This document shows, one piece after another, positions 1-5,105 of a stretch of 5,105 nt of DNA. A program made the position numbers and the translations under genes. Positions within the stretch are counted from its first letter, which is position 1, and each line of letters opens with the position of its first letter. Source of the DNA: Armatimonadota bacterium. GTDB taxonomy: Bacteria; Armatimonadota; DTGP01; JAHWJO01. Location of the stretch: NCBI GenBank assembly GCA_019348365.1, contig JAHWJO010000375.1:1-5105 (forward strand). Direction: 5' to 3'. The notes below the pieces were generated by a model. The model was not told where the DNA came from. It saw only the letters and a program-made list of their open reading frames with translations, and ran no database searches.

Positions 1-2
1 TT

Positions 3-375
3 CTGATCCTGAGCGACGGGAGCGGTGCGATTGAGCTTGAGCGTGAGGGTCTGGGAGGAGGAGGAGATCGAGGTCGATGCCATCCTCCTCATGCTCGGGT
101 TCAACGCGAACCTCGGCCCGATCAAGGACTGGGGCCTGGAGCTTCAGGGGAACTCCATCCTCGTCAGCCCCCGAATGGAGACGAACATCCCCGGAGTGTA
201 CGCTGCCGGGGACGTGGCGGAATTCCCCGGCAAACTCAAGCTCATTGCCACCGGGACCGGCGATGCCGCCGTCGCCGTGAACTTCGCCAAGACCTACATC
301 GACCCGTCCTCCCACGCCTTCCCCGGCCACAGCAGCGAGCTCGTCCCGGCGGGGAAAGACAAGCCTTCCCCCTGA
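3..375 (+). CDS. Ferredoxin--NADP reductase, type 2 (thioredoxin-reductase-like), 3' end only, with an apparent frameshift
   Basis: This is the C-terminal third of an FAD-dependent pyridine nucleotide oxidoreductase of the YumC-type ferredoxin/flavodoxin--NADP reductase family, cytosolic enzymes that exchange electrons between NADPH and ferredoxin. Visible marks are the strand EIEVDAILLMLGF, the FAD-binding motif TNIPGVYAAGDV, the stretch GKLKLIATGTGDAAVAVNFAK that is typical of this family rather than of true thioredoxin reductases, and a tail with H-S-S as in YumC homologues. The start lies upstream of the window; the family is usually about 330-350 residues. Upstream of about position 53 the family-like sequence LILSDGSGAIELER is in the frame starting at base 3, whereas downstream it is in the frame starting at base 1, which ends at TGA 373-375. 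Removing one G from the GGG at 53-55 joins them cleanly. The result is either a sequencing error or a broken gene. A start within the window (GTG at 25) would give a meaningless N-terminus. The family assignment is firm; whether the gene is functional is open. Confidence 0.85.
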
Positions 376-400
376 CTCGAAGGGAATACGATAGGTATCA

Positions 401-407
401 AAAGGTG
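401..407 (+). promoter_or_regulatory. Ribosome binding site of the 129-residue ORF
   Basis: AAAGGTG lies 5 bases before the ATG at 413. It is a moderate Shine-Dalgarno match and supports the ATG as the real start of a translated gene rather than a chance open frame. Confidence 0.5.
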
Positions 408-412
408 CTCTC

Positions 413-802
413 ATGAACCAATGGTCCCAGGCTTTATTCGATTCTTTTGCGGGAGGCATCGATACTTATATAAGACTAATCGGGAAAGATATTCGGTCGA
501 TAATAGATGCCGACAGTCTCGCTCCAGATGAACATAAAGCGTTAAACGCCGCCATAAGAAAGGGTTTGGAAGATTACACCGATTATGCCTTGGGGCGGTT
601 CGATAATATCGGCTGCTCCTTGCCTAAAGGTGTATTAGGCTACCGCATTTTGGCTGAACCTTGTATCGAATCAGACGACGAAATTGAGAGATTACCGGAG
701 GTGGAGATCAGAGAGGGTGATCAGGATTATGCGGTCATGTGGAGGGACTATCTCTTCATGCAAGAAACGGAACATAAATCTCATAAACAACGGGATCGCT
801 GA
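413..802 (+). CDS. Hypothetical protein, 129 residues, AT-rich, probably acquired
   Basis: I do not recognise this protein. It starts at ATG 413 with a moderate ribosome binding site and ends at TGA 800-802. It is soluble in character: no signal peptide, no membrane segment, an acidic middle and C-terminal part (SDDEIERLPEVEIREGDQD) and a basic tail (HKSHKQRDR). The N-terminal half looks helical. Counting bases 421-780 by hand gives about 46% G+C, while two 60-base lines of the next gene give 63% and 72%. Codons such as ATA (at least four), AGA and TTA are common here and scarce in the neighbours. The ORF begins 37 bases after the reductase stop and ends 33 bases before the methyltransferase, in the same reading frame as the latter. 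Position suggests a link to the methyltransferase (regulator, partner or cargo), but nothing in the sequence shows an activity. The ribosome binding site and coherent composition argue that it is a gene; its function is unknown. Confidence 0.6.
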   Translation: MNQWSQALFDSFAGGIDTYIRLIGKDIRSIIDADSLAPDEHKALNAAIRKGLEDYTDYALGRFDNIGCSLPKGVLGYRILAEPCIESDDEIERLPEVEIREGDQDYAVMWRDYLFMQETEHKSHKQRDR

Positions 803-835
803 CCTGTTATCCATCTCCTATTCAGACGCACAGCC

Positions 836-1900
836 GTGGTAAAGTACCTCGGCTCGAAGCGGCGGCTGGTGCCGGCCATCGTAAAAATTGCGGAGGCGCT
901 GCCCGGAGTGCGAACGGCCTGCGACCTCTTCGCCGGGACGACGCGGGTCGGACAGGGCTTCAAGCGGGCCGGAATTCACGTTCTCAGCAACGATCTCGCC
1001 TCTTATTCGCACGTACTGGGACAGGCGTACATCGCCACCGATGCGCGTGAGACGAACCTTCCCCGGCTGCGCGAATTGCTGGAGCATCTCAACGGCCTCT
1101 CCTCGGAGGACGGATATTTTACAGAGACGTTCTGCCGCCGGTCCCGCTACTTTCAGCCTCACAACGGAATGCGGATCGACGCGATTCGCGGGGAGATCGA
1201 CCGGCTGACGCTCACTTCGTCCGAACGGGCTGTCCTGCTCACCGCGCTGCTCCTCGCCGCCGACCGGGTCGACTCCACCACCGGCCTGCAAATGGCTTAC
1301 CTCAAGCAATGGTCTCCCCGCTCCCATGCGACGCTGGAGCTGACCCTTCCGGAACTGCTGCCGGGGATGGGGGAAGTCCGACAGATGGATGCGAATCGTC
1401 TCGCGGAGGGTTTGAAGGATGTGGATCTCGCTTACATCGACCCTCCCTACAACCAGCACTCCTACGCCGGCAATTATCATGTCTGGGAGACGCTCGTCCG
1501 CAACGACCGGCCCGAAGTGTACGGCGTGGCGTGCAAACGGATGGATTGCCGCCAGACCCGGAGTCGGTATAACTCCCGGATTCAGTGCCGGGACGCTTTT
1601 TCTCAGTTGATCGCTGAGCTCGCCCCGCGCGTTCCCTGGCTGCTCGTCTCGTTCAGTACGGAGGGGCACCTGTCCCCGGTGGAGATCCATGAGATCCTGC
1701 GCGGCGCGGGTCACGTCGAGTCCCGCGCCTTTGATTACAAGCGATATGTGGGGGCGCAGATCGGGGTGTATAACCCTCAGGGCGTGAAAGTGGGCACGCC
1801 GACCCATTTCCGCAACCAGGAACAGCTTTTTCTCGTCGGACCGGATCCCCGAATCGTCCGGCGCGCCCTCGACGGTGCATCAGGAGTGATCGTGAGTTAA
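836..1900 (+). CDS. D12-class DNA adenine-N6 methyltransferase, complete
   Basis: This 354-residue protein should transfer a methyl group from S-adenosylmethionine to N6 of adenine in a specific DNA site. The motif order is that of the alpha/D12 class (Dam, and the FokI methylase domains): motif X KYLGSKRRL (residues 3-11), AdoMet-binding motif I DLFAGTTRVGQGF (30-42), an acidic SNDL (51-54), and catalytic motif IV DPPY (202-205) within YIDPPYNQHSYAGNYHVWE. The helical target-recognition region lies between motifs I and IV. The C-terminal part has DYKRYVGAQIGVYNP (300-314), which I recall from relatives. Length is normal and the gene looks intact. The start is GTG 836, only two residues before motif X. 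No Shine-Dalgarno is visible, but no other start codon exists after the in-frame stop at 800. No restriction gene lies next to it in the window, so it may be a solitary methylase or half of a system whose other part is elsewhere. Composition is GC-rich like the host genes. The target sequence cannot be read from the protein. A convergent gene follows after 98 bases. Confidence 0.93.
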   Translation: MVKYLGSKRRLVPAIVKIAEALPGVRTACDLFAGTTRVGQGFKRAGIHVLSNDLASYSHVLGQAYIATDARETNLPRLRELLEHLNGLSSEDGYFTETFCRRSRYFQPHNGMRIDAIRGEIDRLTLTSSERAVLLTALLLAADRVDSTTGLQMAYLKQWSPRSHATLELTLPELLPGMGEVRQMDANRLAEGLKDVDLAYIDPPYNQHSYAGNYHVWETLVRNDRPEVYGVACKRMDCRQTRSRYNSRIQCRDAFSQLIAELAPRVPWLLVSFSTEGHLSPVEIHEILRGAGHVESRAFDYKRYVGAQIGVYNPQGVKVGTPTHFRNQEQLFLVGPDPRIVRRALDGASGVIVS

Positions 1901-1998
1901 AGAACGGGTATTGCTGCTGTCCTGGCTGGGGGTTATTTCCGGCGCTGTACCAAGCAGTCTGAATTCTTCTGTCGAACGTCTGCTGAAAACGGATGGCT

Positions 1999-3042
1999 TC
2001 AGGCTTTCCGATCCGGGGATGCCTGCGGCTCCACCTCTTCGAGGCGTACTTCACGGCCCTGACGCGCGGACTCATAGGCGGCGAGCACCACTTTCAGGTT
2101 CTCGCGACCGACGGAGCCCGGCGAGGGGTTCGGCTTCCCGTGCTGCACCGTATCGAGGTAGTGGCCGATCATCACCGTGAAGGAATCGCCCCAGGATCCC
2201 TTCTCGATCAAAGCTTCCCTGTTGTCGGGGAGATCGGGCCGGTGGAGGGTGAGCGCGCCCTGCGGGCCGCCCATGGAGAGTACCCCTTCCGTCCCGAACG
2301 CGATGAAGCTCGCGCCGGGGAACCAGATTCCGGCGGCCTGGGAGGAGAAGAGCGCGCCGAGATGCCCGCCCCGGTACCGGGCGTTGACGACCGCCGTGTC
2401 CTCCCCGCCCAGCTCCGGGCGGAACCGGGTCGCGAAGCAGGTCACGGCCTCGATGGGACCGGCGACGTTAAGCATGAGGTCGATGTAATGGATACCGCCG
2501 TCGAGGAGCTGGCCCCCGCCGGTGACGTTCGGATCGTAGCGCCATGCGGTGGAGAGGTACTTCCCGCCCTGCCAGTGGGCGTAGGTCGCCTGTGTCCCGA
2601 TGATCTGCCCGATCCGGCCCGCCTCGATGGCGCGTTTGGCTTCCAGCGCGGCGGGCAAGGTGTGGTTCGTCTCGCCGTAGTAAAGCGTCACCCCCGCCTC
2701 TTCCGCCGCCGCGATCATCGCATCGCAATCTTCCAGCGTCTTTGCCAGCGGCTTCTGGCAGAGGACCTGCTTCCCCGCCCGTGCCGCCGCGATCACCGCG
2801 TCTTTGTGAAGGTGGTGCGGCGTGCAGATCTCCACGGCATCCACGTCCGGGTCGGAAATGACTTCGTCGTACTCGGTGACGACGCTGGCTCCTCCGGCCT
2901 GCTCCGCCCGTTCCTGGGCTTTCTCCAGGTCGATGTCGCAGCAGACGGTGATCCGCGCGCGGTCCGCGTGATTCGCATAGGCCCGTACGTGAGCCTCACT
3001 GATGATTCCACAGCCGACAAGGGCGACGCGAAGGGGATTCAT
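1999..3042 (-). CDS. Gfo/Idh/MocA family NAD(P)-dependent oxidoreductase
   Basis: This is a complete cytosolic dehydrogenase of about 347 residues that probably oxidises or reduces a sugar, inositol or related polyol; the substrate cannot be told. The N-terminal Rossmann fold carries VALVGCGIIS (residues 6-15), a GxGxxS variant of the dinucleotide loop, followed by CDID at the end of strand 2. The family's E-K-P motif appears as Q-K-P at 96-98, which keeps the catalytic Lys97. The catalytic D-x-x-x-H pair is in GGGQLLDGGIHYID (Asp181, His185). I chose ATG at 3042 because it puts Lys97 at the usual family position and has AGGAG 12 bases upstream. A GTG at 3063 would add seven unsupported residues and has no ribosome site. 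The gene lies 135 bases downstream of the secreted propeller protein on the same strand, so co-transcription is possible but not tight. It converges with the methyltransferase. The family is certain; the role is not. Confidence 0.95.
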   Translation of the reverse strand: MNPLRVALVGCGIISEAHVRAYANHADRARITVCCDIDLEKAQERAEQAGGASVVTEYDEVISDPDVDAVEICTPHHLHKDAVIAAARAGKQVLCQKPLAKTLEDCDAMIAAAEEAGVTLYYGETNHTLPAALEAKRAIEAGRIGQIIGTQATYAHWQGGKYLSTAWRYDPNVTGGGQLLDGGIHYIDLMLNVAGPIEAVTCFATRFRPELGGEDTAVVNARYRGGHLGALFSSQAAGIWFPGASFIAFGTEGVLSMGGPQGALTLHRPDLPDNREALIEKGSWGDSFTVMIGHYLDTVQHGKPNPSPGSVGRENLKVVLAAYESARQGREVRLEEVEPQASPDRKA

Positions 3043-3054
3043 GGATACGGTGCT

Positions 3055-3059
3055 CTCCT
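3055..3059 (-). promoter_or_regulatory. Ribosome binding site deciding the oxidoreductase start
   Basis: On the minus strand AGGAG precedes ATG 3042 with a spacer of 12 bases, somewhat longer than ideal. It lies inside the seven-codon extension that the alternative GTG start at 3063 would require, and therefore favours the ATG. Confidence 0.45.
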
Positions 3060-3123
3060 GCACAGAGGATGATAGACCAGGGGAGAAGGTCCCTATGGCC
3101 CCCGACGAAAGGTATGCCGGGCC

Positions 3124-3151
3124 TCTCCCCCACTTCGTTCTCCCCCTTCGT
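3124..3151. repeat. Imperfect tandem repeat, two units, between the two minus-strand genes
   Basis: Two adjacent copies of TCTCCCCC followed by TTCGT occur at 3124-3138 (15 bases, with an extra AC) and 3139-3151 (13 bases). Read on the minus strand, the direction of transcription, this is a purine-rich ACGAA/GGGGGAGA stretch. It sits in the 135-base gap after the propeller gene. It has no T-run hairpin of a terminator, and a spurious origin by slippage is likely. Confidence 0.5.
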
Positions 3152-3177
3152 TTTCCTTCTCCGGAATATTGGGGGGG

Positions 3178-4692
3178 TCAGGGAGTCACCGGCCAGGTGG
3201 GCGGCTGCAATCCCGCGATCTTCCGGAGCATGGAGAGGACATCGCTGATGTCGATGGAGCCGTCCCCCACGGGCCGCCCCCCCACGCCGGGAGAGGGTGC
3301 CAGGTCCACCGCCGCTTTCTGTGCGGGTGACAGCGTCGCCAGGCCGACGATAAATTTCAACACCAGGACGACATCGTTGATGTCCACCGTTTCATCCCAA
3401 TTGGGGTCGCCGTATCGTCCCGACCGGAAGGCGGCGACCCGTTGATCGCCGAGGGCGTACAGGAACGTCTCCTCTTCGCCCAGGGTGGCCATCCCACCCG
3501 CAATGAGCAGGCGCATCGCCGTCAAATTCCCCTCGCCGGACGGGCGGGTGGGGAAGGACCAGATCTCCCGGTCCGTCAGGGGGTCCAGCACATGAAGGAC
3601 TCCCCGGACATCCCCGACGACCGGAAAGCCCCCGGCGTTGATCAGAGCGAGGGGCGTCTGTTTCAGGTTCCAGACCCACTTGCGGGAGCCGTTCCGCGAC
3701 ACCATGGCGGTGACATAGCCCGCGATGTCCGCCGTGAAGAGCGTGCCGGATTCCGCTGCCATCGCCACGACGTTCCCCATGGGCGCGTTCCACCTCAGCG
3801 CGCCGGTATTCGCGTTGATCATCGCCACGCCGGAGTCATTGCCGCCCGCGATCCCGGATCCCGCAACGAAGAGAAACCCGCCATTGACGACCGGGGGGGA
3901 AGTGAAATTCCCCCCGATGGGAGCGCGCCAGACCGGGTTTTCTATTGGCGCGCCGTAGATCGCCTGCCGATGAGCGGCGGCGAAAACGCCCTGATCCGTG
4001 ACGGCGGGGGCATGGAGGAAAAGCGTTCCGCCGGGCGGCGACTGCAATCCGGTTGCCAGGGGGCTGTGAGCCGCGCCGGAGTCCGCATCCCAGCGGAGAA
4101 GATTCCCATTCGTGCCCGGCAGCCACACCTGGCCGTTAAAGAGGACGGGCGATGGGACTTGAACGGGCTGACCGGGAATCGTTCCCGCCTCGATGGGCAC
4201 GCTCCACGCCGGGGAACCTTCCAGCGAAAAGGCGTATAATGTTCCCCCGAACAGGGGGCGATAGACGGCGACGTAGACTTTCCCGTTCCCGATGGCAGGG
4301 GACCCGGCCCACCCCGAACCCAAGGAAATAACTCCCACCGGCTCTCCTGCCGTCGGGCGGTAAAGCGACAGATGGACGGGACCGGGAGTCTGCGGCGACG
4401 CTGATTGCACGCTGACGACGCTCAACCTCCCTTCCGCCAGGGCGAACCCCGTCCCCAGGGCTCCGGCGGGCAGCTCCGCTCCCCAGGCGACGACCATGGG
4501 GACGGGCGGAACGTCCATGCTGCTGGCGGTGTGCCCGGAATCATGTCCGGCCAAGGGCCAGTGATCCGCATGAGAAAACCGGGCCAGCGATCCGATGAAG
4601 ATGCAGAGTAGTACGGGTATGATCCGTGAAATCCGCCGAAGTTTGAAAGAAGTTTTCAGCAGATTTGTACCTCTATCTAAGAGCTTATTCAT
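3178..4692 (-). CDS. Secreted PQQ-like beta-propeller protein with C-terminal dockerin-like domain
   Basis: This is a protein of about 504 residues. After a long basic N-region comes a hydrophobic core IIPVLLCIFIGSLA (residues 24-37) and a likely signal peptidase site after SHA (about residue 42), so it is probably exported. The body (about 45-420) is a repeated beta-propeller of the PQQ/quinoprotein-like type: units of the form G-x-L-x-x-x-(D)-x-x-(T)-G-x-x-x-W occur near 150-163, 196-206, 288-301, 325-339 and 364-378. No catalytic or PQQ-binding set is evident, so a structural or binding role is more likely than dehydrogenase activity. The C-terminus (about 427-495) resembles a type I dockerin: a first calcium loop DPNWDETVDIND (429-440) with ligands at positions 1, 3, 5, 9 and 12, and a second repeat GDGSIDISDVLSML that lacks the first ligands. 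In non-cellulosomal bacteria such domains may anchor or mediate protein-protein contacts at the surface. ATG 4692 is the start chosen; a TTG directly before it is possible. No clear ribosome site is seen. Its ligand is unknown. Confidence 0.85.
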   Translation of the reverse strand: MNKLLDRGTNLLKTSFKLRRISRIIPVLLCIFIGSLARFSHADHWPLAGHDSGHTASSMDVPPVPMVVAWGAELPAGALGTGFALAEGRLSVVSVQSASPQTPGPVHLSLYRPTAGEPVGVISLGSGWAGSPAIGNGKVYVAVYRPLFGGTLYAFSLEGSPAWSVPIEAGTIPGQPVQVPSPVLFNGQVWLPGTNGNLLRWDADSGAAHSPLATGLQSPPGGTLFLHAPAVTDQGVFAAAHRQAIYGAPIENPVWRAPIGGNFTSPPVVNGGFLFVAGSGIAGGNDSGVAMINANTGALRWNAPMGNVVAMAAESGTLFTADIAGYVTAMVSRNGSRKWVWNLKQTPLALINAGGFPVVGDVRGVLHVLDPLTDREIWSFPTRPSGEGNLTAMRLLIAGGMATLGEEETFLYALGDQRVAAFRSGRYGDPNWDETVDINDVVLVLKFIVGLATLSPAQKAAVDLAPSPGVGGRPVGDGSIDISDVLSMLRKIAGLQPPTWPVTP

Positions 4693-4735
4693 CAAATGTT
4701 CGATTCTTTTCGTGAAGATTACAATAGGAGTTGAT

Positions 4736-4763
4736 ACCAGCCTGATGTTTGAAAGACCAGCCT
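4736..4763. repeat. 8-base direct repeat at 20-base spacing upstream of the propeller gene
   Basis: ACCAGCCT occurs at 4736-4743 and again at 4756-4763, start to start 20 bases, close to two helical turns. It lies 44 to 71 bases upstream of ATG 4692 on the minus strand. The layout would suit a regulator binding the same DNA face twice, but eight bases can also recur by chance. Confidence 0.35.
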
Positions 4764-4844
4764 ATTCTCCATTGTAAAACAGTTTTTCACACTCTGGGAA
4801 TGGATTGAAGGCGGACCGATCCCAACGGATCCAATCGGTGGGGT

Positions 4845-4874
4845 TTGAAGACGGGTTGAACCTCATGCTATAAC
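4845..4874 (+). promoter_or_regulatory. Candidate sigma-70-type promoter with extended -10, rightward
   Basis: TTGAAG (4845-4850, four of six matches to TTGACA) is followed after 18 bases by TATAAC (4869-4874, five of six matches to TATAAT) with TGC directly before it, which forms an extended -10. A second TATAAC lies at 4881-4886. Transcription would start near 4881 and leave a leader of about 160 bases before ATG 5040. This is a pattern match only; sigma factor preferences of this organism are unknown. Confidence 0.35.
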
Positions 4875-5026
4875 CCATCGTATAACAGCCGGGAACAAGG
4901 GGCGATATCAGTCCGTCTACTCGATAGAAACCCCTTTCTGACAAACGTGGCACCCATGCATCCGGATCATTGAGTCACTTCACGCACTACGGCACGTCGA
5001 ATTCCCCTCTGCAACGGTTCTCTTCC

Positions 5027-5033
5027 AGGGAGG
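5027..5033 (+). promoter_or_regulatory. Strong ribosome binding site of the gene starting at 5040
   Basis: AGGGAGG sits 6 bases before ATG 5040. It is the best Shine-Dalgarno match in the window, and it is the main evidence that the short open frame reaching the window edge is a real gene start. Confidence 0.6.
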
Positions 5034-5039
5034 CCCTTC

Positions 5040-5105
5040 ATGGTACGGCGATTGTCTTCACTTCCCCGCTGGCAGCTTCGAGCGGGACTGACTGTTCTGG
5101 CAGCG
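5040..5105 (+). CDS. N-terminus of an unidentified, possibly exported protein (cut by the window edge)
   Basis: Only 22 codons are visible, from ATG 5040 to the last base of the window. The peptide begins MVRRLSSLPRWQLRAG and runs into LTVLAA: several arginines followed by the start of a hydrophobic stretch, as in a signal peptide or an N-terminal membrane anchor. The paired arginines at residues 3-4 are followed by L-S-S and do not give a good twin-arginine motif. A strong ribosome binding site precedes it and a candidate promoter lies about 165 bases upstream. It is divergent from the propeller protein gene. Too little is present to name a family. Confidence 0.55.
   Translation, partial: MVRRLSSLPRWQLRAGLTVLAA

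Larger units (their letters stand above)
4693..5039. other. Divergent intergenic region
   Basis: About 350 bases separate the propeller gene (leftward) from the gene starting at 5040 (rightward), and they are less GC-rich than the flanking genes. The region holds an 8-base direct repeat (4736-4763), a weak inverted repeat ACCGAT/ATCGGT (4815-4839), a plausible rightward promoter (4845-4874) and a ribosome site for the next gene. A minus-strand open frame of 63 codons (GTG 4953 to TAG ending at 4762) is present but has no ribosome site, no recognisable motif and no GC-biased third positions, so I do not call it a gene. I could not identify a convincing leftward promoter; a TACAAT on the minus strand lacks a matching -35. 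Confidence 0.6.

Noticed and set aside
818..1807. Long minus-strand open frame (329 codons) opposite the methyltransferase
   Set aside because: It mirrors a gene with complete methylase motifs. Its translation is rich in Arg, Pro and Gly with no domain signature, as expected of the antisense of a GC-rich gene.
1901..1998. Possible terminator between the convergent methyltransferase and oxidoreductase genes
   Set aside because: Only short pairings are found (for example AGCAG with CTGCT over a loop of more than 20 bases) and no hairpin followed by a T-run in either direction.
1993..3072. Plus-strand open frame (359 codons) opposite the oxidoreductase
   Set aside because: The opposite strand encodes a full Gfo/Idh/MocA protein with catalytic residues. 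The plus-strand translation is low-complexity in character and matches no family.
3082..3162. Inverted repeat GGAGAAGG (3082-3089) with CCTTCTCC (3155-3162)
   Set aside because: The arms are 65 bases apart in purine/pyrimidine-biased sequence where such matches arise easily, and no supporting structure lies between them.
3442..4239. Plus-strand open frame (265 codons) opposite the propeller gene
   Set aside because: It lies wholly within the propeller repeats on the other strand and shows only the Arg/Gly/Pro-rich composition of an antisense frame.
4815..4839. Inverted repeat ACCGAT / ATCGGT as an operator
   Set aside because: The arms are only six bases with a 13-base loop and do not extend; this could be chance, and it lies away from the candidate promoter.
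4762..4953. Minus-strand 63-codon open frame in the divergent gap
   Set aside because: It has a GTG start without a ribosome site, no motif and no host-like codon bias. A degraded gene remnant remains possible but cannot be supported.

Overview
The window looks like ordinary chromosomal DNA from a GC-rich bacterium. The main genes have strongly GC-biased third codon positions, and this throws long spurious open frames onto their opposite strands. The lineage cannot be fixed from this sequence. A secreted beta-propeller protein ending in a dockerin-like EF-hand pair, together with a Gfo/Idh/MocA oxidoreductase, recalls Armatimonadota, Planctomycetes and similar environmental phyla, but that is only a guess.

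Layout: (1) Positions 3-375 (+) hold the 3' end of a type-2 (thioredoxin-reductase-like) ferredoxin--NADP reductase. It is cut by the window edge and carries an apparent one-base frameshift near 53-55. (2) Positions 413-802 (+) hold an unrecognised 129-residue ORF that is much more AT-rich than its surroundings and uses different codons. (3) Positions 836-1900 (+) hold a complete D12-class adenine-N6 DNA methyltransferase with no restriction enzyme visible beside it. (4) Positions 1901-1998 form a short convergent gap with no convincing terminator hairpin. (5) On the minus strand, 3042-1999 is a complete Gfo/Idh/MocA-family oxidoreductase. It lies downstream of (6) a secreted PQQ-like beta-propeller protein with a C-terminal dockerin-like domain (4692-3178). 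The two are separated by 135 bases that contain a small tandem repeat. (7) Positions 4693-5039 are a divergent intergenic region of about 350 bases with a plausible plus-strand promoter and a pair of 8-base direct repeats. (8) At 5040 a new plus-strand gene begins behind a strong ribosome binding site. Only 22 codons are visible, and they resemble a signal peptide or membrane anchor.

The genes do not form one obvious pathway. The methyltransferase may be a solitary epigenetic or defence gene. The AT-rich ORF before it is the best candidate for recently acquired DNA and for something undescribed. The propeller/dockerin protein and the oxidoreductase share a strand but are not tightly coupled. 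I found no CRISPR array, tRNA, rRNA, insertion sequence or clear new multi-gene system here.
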